DNA of 64,000 bases, from assembly GCF_028453695.1 (NCBI RefSeq), contig NC_135781.1:13701640-13765639 (forward strand), written 5' to 3'. A program made the translations under genes and the position numbers. This DNA comes from Augochlora pura. Its lineage: Eukaryota > Arthropoda > Insecta > Hymenoptera > Halictidae. The notes beneath the pieces were generated by a model. That model was not told where the DNA came from and made no database searches. It was given only the letters and a program-made list of their open reading frames with translations. Below, one piece after another: positions 37,101 through 48,400 of the stretch (its first letter is position 1; the number at the start of each line of letters is the position of its first letter).

Positions 37101-39017
37101 ATTTGGTTCGTTCCAACGTGGTGTACTCTACTTTATCAGAGAAAAGAGATTCGTTTCCTGTCCGGTAGAAAAGTCTATTAAAAAGAGATGGAGGGCAAAG
37201 TTCGACTATTCGGACTGAATACACGCGAATGCCTCGGAGAACCTTATACCAGAGTTTTATTCCAGAGATCCTTAATTTATAATTGGATTTGCGGTATTTT
37301 CCTTCTTACCGAGATGTCGGGTATTGAGGTTGATCGGCTCTGTTCCAGATTCCCCCGTTGAAAATAACCAATGGAGTTACTTCGCAGGTTACTGCATTCT
37401 AATTCCGCTTAATTAGTGTAGCATTCAACCGCGACTGAAGACAACCCCGCTGACTTGCTTGTTTAAGTGATACCGACCTATTATTCCATCGAACCGTTTC
37501 CATTTGCTTGGCCGAAGTATAATTTCCTTTCAAAGAATACAAAATAATGCTATTCCACGGAAACAAATTGTGTAGAACGTACAGTTCATTAGAATATTTC
37601 GTAGAAGATTTATGTACCGAAGTAAAAATATCTTGAAATAAATAAGGGGATTAGAATCAGTGGGATTCCATATTGTCTTTAAGTGTGATCTGTACATGCA
37701 ATAAAGTTAAAAAGACAATTGAAATAAATTATAAAGTTAAATTATCTTAATAATAAATCTGATAAGTAAATAGTAGATGTGTTAATGAACTTATTTCTTA
37801 CAATGATATTATTTACGATTATTAAATATTATTTCTTACAATGAGAAAACGTGACTTATGCCACTGTGACTTCAACCTATTCAAATAATGAAATTATTTT
37901 CCTCAGTTCGGCACGTGATAGTGAAATATTTTTCTGATCTCGATACAATTTCGAGATACAAGATATTCGAGATCAGAGTAAGCAGGACTAATAATTTTTT
38001 CAGATACGAGCTCCGTCGGTATAGGGATAAACCAAAAACGTCTTTAAAATACTTAGCCCGTGATAAGGGCATAAAATCTACCAACGAATTTCATTCGCCA
38101 CAGTTCCTAGATTATCGCGGCACGCTAAATTATACGGCATGGAGCTTACGAGGCACTATTCTCCGCGAAAACTGCGTGGCCCATTACGCACCGCCGTCGC
38201 GGCCCGCTCATTTCGGCCGACACGTCTCGCGGTAGAATAATCCCGAGTCTACAAACGCACCGTAAAAAAAGTGGAGATACAGAGATCAGCGGGCATCGCA
38301 AAATTTTCCATTTCTCGTTCGACCTGGATACCATCGTGAAAAGTTATAACTTGACACGGCCCATAAAGAAACGAAGGGAACAGAGAGCGCGACGACGAAG
38401 TCGTCATCGCGCCGGTGCTCAAAACTTGTCGTTCGCCGAACAAATAGTCACTGTTCCGACGCTACTGTAAGACAGGACAACAGGCGAGCATAAGGGTTTA
38501 CGGTGCTCCAACGTATCCACGTGGTTCGCGCTACCATCTAACGTCAGTATTGCAACGGGCCCGACCATAAAACCGCGCTGTTAAACAGTCGATAGCTCCG
38601 AAACGATGTACGGGGTTTCCATAAACTTGCCTCGCGCGCCGTGTCTACTGCACGGTGATATTCACGGGAAATGCCCAGAAAAGTTTGTCTGTACTTGCCG
38701 AGGTAATTTAGTAAGGAAAGTGTCGTGTCAGGGAGCGTGTTACCTTAGGTAATATAAGGCGGCTTCTATCTTCCCGCGGCAACTTGCCCAAGAATTTCTG
38801 TTCTTCAATGCTACGGTTCCACCCCCCCCCCCCCACCCCCAACCCCTTCCTCGCTCCAATTACTACGACTATTAGTATAATTGCTTCATGGTTGCGCCGA
38901 AACTCAATAGGATAATATTTGACATACTTTGTTTTAAATGTGTAGACACACCGGCGATGGTCCTTATCTAGATAAAAGATTATTTAAATAAGGATTGTCT
39001 TCATTTGTTACTTGAGT
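34169..39017. other. Non-coding stretch
   Basis: Mixed composition to 35.9 kb, strongly AT-rich at 35.9-37.0 kb, mixed to 38.8 kb. It holds a 41-bp two-copy repeat at about 34904-34980, an ATT tract at 35911-35928, two TTATTTCTTACAATGA words near 37.79 and 37.83 kb, and a C-run at 38821-38840. Confidence 0.45.
34904..34980 (+). repeat. Two-copy ~41-bp tandem duplication
   Basis: GAGTATACGTCATTTTAACG near 34910 and TGGTATACGCCATTTTAACG near 34951 are 41 bp apart, each preceded by a GACTKR word. Later substitutions separate the copies. Confidence 0.7.
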
Positions 39018-39140
39018 GTTATTTGATCGAATAAATTAGGTATCAAATTTGTTATTTGATCGAATAAATTAGGTATCAAATTTGTTATTTGATCGAATAA
39101 ATTAGGTATCAAATTTGTTATTTGATCGAATAAAATAGGC
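39018..39140 (+). repeat. 33-bp minisatellite, about 3.7 copies
   Basis: The unit starts GTTATTTGATCGAATAAATT and ends AGGTATCAAATTT. Units start at 39018, 39051, 39084 and 39117; the first three are identical and the fourth breaks off at ATAAAATAGG. Related, diverged TCGAATAA and TTATTTGACGA words continue to about 39250. Confidence 0.95.
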
Positions 39141-39593
39141 ATTTTTATCCGACGAGTATCGAATAAATAATTTTATTTGACGAGACCTTATCTGATAAAT
39201 AAAGATATTCTTTAATTGACGAAAATTTATCCGATCGATACAGATAATTTTCCTATTGGAAGCGCATTTAATTGTAGTGTCGAATAATATTTTCATCTAT
39301 CTTTCATCTTTTAATGGAAGATTTCGAATAATTCTTCTAATAACTTCTGCCAGCTGGAATATATGTGTTACTTCGAGTTATAATTGGACTACGGATCATT
39401 ATGGATTTATTTATACAATAGCTATTTATATATTTTTATACTTTTTCTATTTTTACGGAAAATTATAACTATGATGAAAACTAGGATAGAGTTAATAAAT
39501 TTTGTTTTTCTTCTTAATCTCACATATTAACTATTACTGCTCATTCAGTGAAAATTGATTCCCACCATTATGATGTTTATATGTAAAATTAAT
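39141..39593. other. AT-rich non-coding stretch
   Basis: The start is a degenerate continuation of the minisatellite words. Nothing else was recognised. Confidence 0.4.
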
Positions 39594-39830
39594 ATGACCG
39601 GAAAAGGTTAACCCTTTGCACTTGAAGCCATTTTAACTGTAATTCTAAAATAACTTCTCCGACATATAGCATTTCTATTTTATATGACAAAATGTATTTT
39701 ATGCATATGAAATTGAATCTTGTAACTCGTGCAACAACAGTGATACTTTTAATAATTTTTGAAATCAGATCTTTCATAATATAAGAATTATTTTGGAACG
39801 TGCTGCAACAATTTTAGTGGTATAATAGTA
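39594..39830 (+). mobile_element. Abutting remnants of a family C end and a family B MITE
   Basis: ATGACCGGAAAAGG (39594-39607) resembles the right end of family C (TACGACCGCAAAGGA). TTAA at 39608-39611 follows, then CCCTTTGCACTTGAAG, a family B start. The B body can be followed through ATGCATATGAAATTGA, matching ATGCATGAAATTGA in the 61222 copy. The right end of B and the left end of C are missing, so the outer limits are estimates. Confidence 0.5.
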
Positions 39831-40395
39831 TTTCTTTTGTTTTCTATACAATAAGTAATGCTTTAATCGACTAGGAAAAGTAATTTTTAATTCTAATTTT
39901 CATAAAGACACAAAGTTTTATAACCACTATGTTACGAATATCTGTACACGATAAAAATGTTACAGTTACAAAGAACAGTAAATTCGCCTCGTCAATATAA
40001 ATCAGCTTTTCATGTGAATCGACAACAATCTATTCTTTATCACCTCATAGACTATAAAACAAAAAGAATAAACGTGAACAGTTGTCCATGAAAGTGGCCA
40101 ATACTCGCGAAGTACATACACCGTAACATTTGACTCCTCTATTTTCGCACCGAAGGATATGCCCGTAAAATTGTGTAAAACCACAAAACGAGAAAAGTCA
40201 AAGGAAACTTGAAAGTAATAAACGATCAACACCGGAATGAAAATATCCGGCCGAAAAAAAAAGCGGAAAAGCGAGGTTTCGAGTGTTTACGGCAAAAAAC
40301 TTAGCATAGTAGTCCAATCCGGCCACTTTTGCGCCTTTGTTCAAACATTCATGTTCATCTGGAATTCCCACAGCGACTGTCACTGTCAATGCTCG

Positions 40396-40452
40396 CAGAG
40401 CTGGTGGAGGAGGCGGAGGAGGTGGAGGAGGTGCGGCGGAGGCGGGGGTGGC
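40396..40452 (+). repeat. GGN (GGA/GGT/GCG) triplet tract
   Basis: About 55 bp of purine-rich triplets of the form GGAGGMGGWGG, interrupted by GCGGCGG. It lies in a GC-rich patch just upstream of a GA microsatellite. Confidence 0.8.
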
Positions 40453-40945
40453 ACGATTTCCCGCGAATTATTCAAACCATCGACCGGGCACGCCGTCACG
40501 GAATAATGCAAGAATCCGTGGCGGAAATCGCGTGCCCGTAGGCGTAGCCGATTAACCGTGGTAAACTCTTAATTTCTCTAGAGCTAAATTTAACGATCGA
40601 TGCGTGCACGCGTTATTAAACGGCACGGACACATCCGCGCGGATGATGTGTAAGAATAAACGAGGGGTGGATGGGTGATGCCCGTGCGTACGTGTGTGGC
40701 ACGATACCGAGGCGAGGTCGAGATAGCAGAAGGGCAGTCGATGTGCTGTGTGCACACGTCCCTGGCGTCGTGGTTCCGCTGAGGTGGGCGAAGAGGGACT
40801 TGAAGGGTGGCTGGCATGGCGCAGGGAACGCGGGGGTTGGTTAACGCGAGTCCGAGTGAGGACACCCGCTGAGCTCTGCGGGAGTTAACGCGGGAATCGC
40901 GTGTTTTCGCCGCGAAACACGGAACACCGCCGAACGCGACCTGAG

Positions 40946-40979
40946 GAAGAGAGTAAGAGAGAGAGAGAGAGAGAGAGAA
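40946..40979 (+). repeat. (GA)n microsatellite
   Basis: GAGAGTAAGAGAGAGAGAGA-type tract of about 34 bp. Confidence 0.9.
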
Positions 40980-41412
40980 GCCGGGCATAGAGACCGGCCG
41001 CAACGAGACCGAGAGGCGGAGCTCTGTTCACAGATCTTCGTGACTTCCGGTCTTCATACGATCCTCGGACCCTCTAGAATTTTTCTTTCAGCCTGGAACT
41101 TGGGCAATACTCTTACAGCGGTGTATTTTTAGCCAACATAGTTTTTGGAGCAAATATAATAATAATTATTATTATTATGTAAACTGTTACAGTTTTTATT
41201 AAGATAATAAATAAATGATTGGAAACTATAATTGTGATTTCTAGATCAAGTTACATCGACTCCATGCAATCGAAAACACGTAATCAGTATTCATTTCATT
41301 TACGTACAGTAGCGGACATAATACTTACGGACAGTTAATGAAATTAAATATATATTATAAAATGATGAAACTACTACAATTAAAATGTCTCTTGTATTTT
41401 TATGCAAAACTA

Positions 41413-41655
41413 ACCTCAAACTGTCCTTTATCTGTTCTGAATGTGCCCTGAAGGAGTCCTAAAACATCTCAAACTGTCCTACATCTCCTCTAAATTTGTC
41501 CTAAAGTTGTCCTAACTTTGTCCTAGAAGTACACTAAATCTGTCCTAAGACAGTCCTAAGTCTGTGCTAAATTTGCTGTAATGATGCCCTAAAACAGCCA
41601 TAATTCTGTCATATAACTGCTCGAAATCTATCCTAGAACTGTCCTAAATTATTCC
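41413..41655 (+). repeat. Degenerate ~10-bp tandem array built on TGTCCTAAAT
   Basis: The words CTGTCCTTTAT, CTGTTCTGAA, TGTCCTAAAG, TTGTCCTAAC, TTGTCCTAGAA, CTGTCCTAAG, CAGTCCTAAG, CTGTGCTAAA and CTGTCCTAAA recur at about 10-11 bp spacing for roughly 240 bp. The 10-bp period is one helical turn and is not a multiple of three, so it is not a protein repeat. Confidence 0.85.
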
Positions 41656-42175
41656 CAAAATAAAAAGTGAGCCAAAGCAGCCGCAACAGAGAGGCATAGT
41701 TGCAGCAAAACGAGAAGGGCTGCAGTAGAAGTGAAAAAGTAACAGCAGGAATTACATCAGTTTGTATAACATTTGAAATTGCGAAAAAAATAGTAGTATA
41801 AATTTCGAAGAAATATATTCCATGAAATGGAATATAAAATTGTGTTACAAGAGGAAAAAGTTGAATAATTTCAGACTAAAATTGAGAAGAAAATTAAAAT
41901 TTGACTTTACGAAAAAGTAGAGTAATTTTCAACTATAGTTTGTGAGAAAAGGAAATTTATTAACTTTGGTAGAAGGTGATGTACGTTGAAGTCAATTTCG
42001 CGAATCTAAATAACGAAAATACAAAACAAGAATTATAACAAGGGTAACATATTGATTAAATGGCTGTAGCGGTCATCCTGAAGATTTGTCTTTGGTCAGA
42101 ACACATTCGCAGGAGAACTCTTTAAACATAGTAGTTTATAAAAATAGTTGTGAGCGGATTTCCGAAAATTGTGTT

Positions 42176-42250
42176 TACCCGACTTTGAAGTCGGGTTTTG
42201 TAGTCCACGAAGTGTCGGAATTCATCCTAATCCGACTTTGATGTCGGATA
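42176..42250 (+). repeat. Paired hairpins sharing a CCGACTTTGA core
   Basis: CCCGACTTTGAAGTCGGG near 42178 is an 8-bp stem with a 2-base loop. About 50 bp on, TCCGACTTTGATGTCGGA repeats it with a 6-bp GC-rich stem. Sequence between them includes GTGTCGGAATTCATCC. They are direct copies of each other with compensating changes only at the outer base pair (C-G versus T-A). Confidence 0.75.
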
Positions 42251-42475
42251 TCCGCCCACCATTATCATCTTTCATACGACGATCAATCCTTTCGGAGAAG
42301 GTGTAGCAGTCGTTGCTGTTCCGACGTGATATTTCTACCTTTACTCATCACAGCACTGTTGTAATATGTCTAACTTCATTACTTTTCAACAACATACTGT
42401 AAAACATAGTTTACAAATACGTATATGTAATCTAAATACGTATAAATGTAACATACTTAAGTAGTTTGTCCACTA

Positions 42476-45400
42476 AAAAACGAATAGCTTGGAACAAATA
42501 TTTACTAAGTGATCTTTTTCTCCGGAATAACAAATTATCCTACTACAGATATGTACAACAAAGTCTAAAATTCTTAAAAATAAATTATTGACATCGCTAG
42601 AGGAATAGCATAAAAATATTGAAGATTATAATATTAAAATGAGTCTTGAACGTAAGTATATATCCGATAGTGTATTTACAAATTATATAATAGAGTAAGA
42701 CATGATCTAGTGTGAACAAATTTTATTAAGTGAAAATATCATTCTTTTATTATATGTTTACTAATTTTTGAAGGGAAATAATCAATCACTGTATGTAAAT
42801 CAACAACTATATCAATTACTCCATATAAGAAACAAATGCAAAGGAAATCGCAAATAGGGACCGGTTTGTAAAATTTACTTCGTCGCGATGACTGTGTTTG
42901 TCGGTTGTTCGAGATTAGAAGAACTAATTGCGGCAAATCAGATCTCGCTGTGGCGTCGATCTCCGGTCTTTTTCCAGCGGTAGGATAGCGAAGCGTGAAA
43001 TAGTCGCGTTCATGCGGCTCACGCTCCGCTGGCAATCAGAAGTAACGAACTAGTTTGCGGCGGGCACCCTGTCAGCAGCAGTAGCGTAGGTACACGAGCG
43101 AAGTTCGTTGAAGCCGAGCAAACGTATCGCGTACGAGGAATCAGTTGTCCCCGGCGCGGAGCGGCGTTGTTAGGTTCGCGAATAACAGATACCAGATTTA
43201 TGACGTTCCGCAGCGGTCGCGATGAATCTAAGAGGATTATCGTTGCGTTCGGGGGTTATGAACACTCTTGGGACTCCCCGCTGGCCAGATAAGACTTTCA
43301 CGCTACCGCCGAGATCCACGCGTTCCCCGAGAAGCTCGTACCATCGCCACCCACGCCTTTCAGGCACCCTGATAAATTACTCAACACCTTTCCCATCCAT
43401 CGCTCCCGCGGTAGTTTCGACCACGCGCTCGCCTATCACCGGAAAACCTTATAACCAGCGGGTAAGCTTGACCGAGCTCCCTTCAACCCTGTTCTCATTG
43501 CGGGAAACACGGAAGTTCGAAGATGCCTCAGATACGCCGGTTACCGGGGGCTACCTCGTTCGCGTTACTGCGAATAATAAAACGCTCCTTATTGTTAACC
43601 ACCTTTTCGTTAACTTTCCCGTAGCAGCTACCACGGTTGCTATTCTTGTTTTGCTGCCAATACTTCTTCAAGTAATTAAGAATTTTAATTGCAATTAATT
43701 TTCTGTAAAATAAAAATTGACTGCAAAGTACAAAAGCGTAACAGGTACCTCATATTTTTAATGCGTCAAATGTGATGCAATTCTTTAAGTATTTTCATTG
43801 TATTGAATTTAATCTATTCATTCGAGTTATTATACTAATTGATTTTTCATGTACGAGGTCTTGGAGAGGTGATTTTAACAATAGTGATTTTCTTAGTGCA
43901 TTCGAAACTTAAACAGCATATTTTAACATAGCTTTTTTCTTTTTTTTAGAGCTGACTTATAAACGAAATTCATATTAATAATCAAAGGAAATAATACAAT
44001 TATTTATAACGTTTAAACACGTGTTAGTTCTCCATTTCATGATCGTCAAGCACAATTATTTTATTTTAATATTGCCACTAAGTAGGATCATTTGTTAACA
44101 GATAAAATAAACAATTTATAGAAAATATGCTTGTTCTCTACTTTTTCCGTAGCCCGGCTAGGTATATCACGGACCGTCGATTCCATTATCTGCCAGTTGG
44201 CAAGTGCGCGAAAGAATTACAGCAAGGTGGTTATATCGGTTAGCTCGTGAAAAGCAATCTATACGAAACTATATTTCTTCTGATTTATGACAAAATCCTA
44301 CATAGTAAGTGGTCTAAGGATTCCCGCATTCAGCCCTCCGCTAACTTCCCCCAAAACTCATCTCGCCCCAGTTGTACATCACCCGTGATTTATACCACGA
44401 CACATTTTTGAGCATCGCCTAGATTCGACCATTTACTCTCCCAGATCCACACTATTTCACGTATGCCGATCTCTACAACCACCGGCGAAAATTCGAACAA
44501 ATCATCTCGTTCGCGTAGCACAGGAATATTAGAATCGGACTGTAAAATACTGGAAAAGAAGAGAAACGATCTGCCCACATTTCACGAATCAGTTTCCCCG
44601 GTGAAGTTCGGTATAGATTTTACCGGAAGAGAACGGAGATGGTTCGCGATCGGGAAAACAACGGAGCCGGAGCGCTATGAAGATGGAGGACCGGAAGTGC
44701 TCGACGGCGACGTTTTCATCGGCGATCGGCGGCTGGAGAGAGAGAGGTAGGGATGGAAGATCTACGGTCCTGGGAGGACCTTAATAATCCCGATTCATAA
44801 AGCCTAGTATCCCGGCCTCGATACGCTGGTGTCGACCACGAGTGGCCTGATAAAGAATGACGATCGTAAGGGAAGAAAGTTGCAGGGCGCTTATCGCCCA
44901 ATAAATTCTACTTCAGCCACCGTCTCTCCGCCCTCGCTCCCCGCGCTCCGCGGCTTTCTTCCAGCCAGTTTTCCCCGTTCTATTCCGTCTCGTTTCGTTT
45001 TCGAGGCCCGCGCCAGCCGCTGCAAAACCTGTGTAATTATCGCTCGGTAAGTTCCAACTAAATTTTCCGCTAACGACGATTTACGATCGAATTAACAGAT
45101 TGCCCGGCGGGTATACGGCTCCACAGTCCACCGGGTTCTTCCTTCCGGCTTCTTTCCCTCCCCTCTCGTAGCGTTTCCGCTTCACTCTGCTCCGCTCGGC
45201 GCGTTCCCCGCCCCAAAAGCTCGCCGGGTCCACTGAAATGCAACGACGAAATTTCGGGACTGCGAGAAACTTTTGAGGCGGAGGGGGCGTAAACTTTGTT
45301 CGAGCTCGTGCTCCCTAATAAAAGGAAAGGCCACGCAAATTACGTTCGATCCTGCCGGCGACGAATCTCGTCATCAGGCTCCCGGACTCTTTCGTTGCAG

Positions 45401-48400
45401 CAGTAGCAGTAGCAGCAGCAGCAGCAGCAGCAGTAGTAGGAGCAGAAGCGGGCGAGTCGATGGACGCGCCGGGGGGTAATGGGATTTTCTGCCGGTAAGA
45501 TGAACGAGCCAGTGATTGAAGTAATCGGAGAAACTATCGGCGATTCGCGATTTTAAAATTGCTTTCTTGCTGACTGCCGTCGGACGTCCCTCGATTGCGC
45601 AGAAAATTCATGGTTATCCGTTTTGAATAGGGGAACGAATTGATTGGAGAATGCTTCTCTGAAGAGAGTAGCAGGCGGGGAGGAGAGATAAAGACAGAGA
45701 GAGCCTGGTGCCTACAGATGAATTTTGATTACGTGTTTCGAGAGCTGGTATGCGAAAAGTTGGATTCCATATTAATTTATCAAACGCTCGGGAGAGAAAA
45801 TCGTTCCTACTCACGGAACCTGAAGAGATTCTCTCTGCACGGTCCATACGCTCCAGTTTCAACCGGTGGCGGTCCCGGAAGTTCGACAATGGCCGGTCGA
45901 TTCATTTTCTGAATTCAATTTCTGTGCACGCAAAAATCTTTTTGTAGAGCCGATTAATTCGCTAGCGACGATGTCGCGCTACGCGGCGTGTCGCCGGATT
46001 AGAGGCTGACCGAGAGCAAAGGACCTATAGGACCAGCACCCGCGGACATCGGAAGCCTCCGAGGAACAGGACGTATCCAGGTTACCTGGCAACCGGTGCC
46101 GGGGCGGCGCGGGGAAAAATCGAGGGTGAAAGACGCGCGAGGCTCGAGCGGTTCTAATAAACTAGACCGGTATAGACAACGGACACCTCGCCGGGACAGG
46201 GGCTGAGGCGAAAGGGAAAGCCCGGAAAAAAGCTGGAAGAAGCGAGAGGAGCCGAAATGGGAGCCAGCCACCACGTAACGGATACATCGCGCTGAAATTG
46301 AGATTGGTTATCGAAGACTTCCAACCTTCTCCCGGGAGCTGATGGGAGGAGAGCGTGGTGCCGGCACCGCTGCGCGCGATACGGTTGGCAGGGCTGCGGG
46401 AGCTCAAATCGGATAGTTTGTTCATTAGAGATATTTTCCGATCGCTAGAGTGGCTGGAAGAACGGGAGAGCGTGTTCACCGTGTATTTGTCTTGATAAGT
46501 TCGAAGCAGGAAATGAGGCTGTCGATACGAGAACGCTTCGTTCTCCCCCTTTAGACGCCACTCATTCTATTCCCTATCTTGTGACCCTTTTCCTCTTTTT
46601 CCCTCTCGCCGCGCGCCGTGATGGAGGTGGAAGCTGAAATGAGGATTTCGATTCATTTTCGCTGGAATGACGATCGCTTCTGGACACTTGAAAGGTGTCG
46701 TTCTGTCGCGGAACTTCTTCCAGTTTGTTCGACGATAACAAGAACGTTCGCTTCGACCGATCGTGGAATCAGAGGAATTAATTAAGTGACTTGTTGATCG
46801 TGTCCGAAGTTGGTGTAGTATTTAGTTCTTCGTGTGGGATGCTTTCGTATTCTAGAAAGTTTTGTGATTTGACAATTCATTCGACCTATACAATCTTGTG
46901 CTTATCGAGCTTATTGGTTTATACGGTACTTACATTTTTAAGGACGTTTTAAATATAACAGATTCCTTAACACATTCCACTTGTAATGTCGCAATTGATT
47001 ATTTATGTATATAAGTGAGAGGTGTATTTCTGGGTTTTTTAAAGGAATTAGAGTTGGATGGACAATGCAATTCGCATTACAAATCAAACTGAAGGATCTC
47101 AGTTAAAAGTGACTCGTTACAAAATGAATCCTGACCAAACATCGTAAAGCTTCCGTATTCATTTTCTGGAAGAAAAATTCTCGAAGACCGACACCGACTC
47201 GAAACCGGCCAAGAAACGTAACTCTCGTCAATTGTAGGATAGAGGACGCGAAGCGTAGGAGCTTCCGCGTGTGTTTGCTGGAGTTCTGTCCGGGAGTTAA
47301 CTGCTGCGGAATACCGAGCGTGGTGCTCCGATCGTTCCCAGGATCAGCTCGCAGCCTTCAGCTGCTCGAATAAATCGTAAAGGAGGGTCTCGATCGAGCG
47401 TCGCTTTTGCATTTCAAAGACGGGAATACCACGGGCTCAGGCTTGCAGCCGCGTCGTGCATCCCCGGCGCCGATTTCGGAGACAGATAACGCGTTAAACG
47501 CGCCAAAAAATCTAGGCACTGCGCGGATCCCCCGTACAAAAGGGTATCGATCAGCAGTCGATCGAGGAAAGAGAGAATTCTCGCGGCGAACCTTCTCGTA
47601 TGAGCGGACAAGACCCGTTTGACCTGGCATACGCGCCGTCCATAGATCAAGCGGAACCCTTAGGACGAACCTCCCACCCTGCCACCCTCCCATCCCTTCT
47701 CCCCGTGCCACGGGCTAACCATTAATTTACAACCCGCAGAGTAACCCCATGCCTCAGCCCCTGCATACAGGTTCCACGTCCCTTTGCGGCAGATATGAGC
47801 TACGACGGGGCGCTGAGGGATTCAACCACCCTTGTTCCCGAACCCTATAGAACCCCGGGTTCTCCTCTATCTCGGCCCGGCTGTCGTCCTCGTTCACCCT
47901 CTTCCTCTGGCTACGTCTCTAAGCGGCTTCCACCTGCCAGACAAATTTCCCAGATCTCCGCCGAAGAAATTTAAATCTATCGAGGCCACGTCCCGGTTAA
48001 TATCGCGGAACCGGCTACCAGACGCGAGTTCGCTTCTCGCAGAGTAATTGAACCACTTACACCGAGTATCTCTCGCCGGTTTTATTCACGCCCTCGCCCT
48101 CTCGATCTCTCTACACCGCTAATCGGTTATGATACCTGTGTCAAATTTCTCTTACCTGTACCCTCGGCACTCGTAGAAATTGTTCTACTTTCTACGGGTT
48201 TGCTGTTTGAGAGGGCAAGGATTCTTCATAGTTACTTTTTTGGCGCTTTCTACGTAAAAGTTGTAAAACAGTTTATATGGAGGTGGTTTCGTGAAGTTAT
48301 TATTCGGAATTATAATTTATATGATGCTAATTTTCTGTATGAGTATTACATTGCGTTACTCTAACTGTAGAACTATTGACAGATTGAGCTCAAATCATTT

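Larger units (their letters stand above)
39831..41306. other. Non-coding stretch with GGN and GA tracts
   Basis: AT-rich to 40.2 kb, then GC-rich to 41.0 kb with GGN triplets at 40396-40452 and a GA tract at 40946-40979. The short ATT/AAT tract is at 41157-41178. The open frames around 40.3-40.5 kb owe their Gly/Glu runs to the triplet tract and are not called. Confidence 0.45.
41307..42475 (+). mobile_element. Possible decayed Tc1-like element
   Basis: TA at 41305-41306 is followed by CAGTAGCGGACATAATACTT, which resembles the CAGTRGYGGACAAAAGTAY ends of many Tc1-like elements. At 42450-42475 the minus strand reads TAGTGGACAAACTACTTAAG, a plausible degraded partner. I found no transposase between them; the interior holds the 10-bp array (41413-41655), AT-rich DNA and the paired hairpins (42176-42250). 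The pairing of these ends is tentative. Confidence 0.35.

Noticed and set aside
40237..40555. Gly- and Glu-rich frames
   Set aside because: All three plus-strand frames are open because of the GGN triplet tract; this is a repeat artefact.
43222..43698. 158-codon open frame on the plus strand with a hydrophobic C-terminus
   Set aside because: The sequence is Ser/Thr/Pro-rich from GC-rich DNA and the hydrophobic end comes from T-rich sequence; no family match seen.
45273..45479. Poly-Ser frame
   Set aside because: Produced by the CAG/TAG triplet tract; no flanking domain.
46969..46990. Lone TTAACACATTCCAC as a MITE end
   Set aside because: Only about ten bases match family E and no partner end was found.
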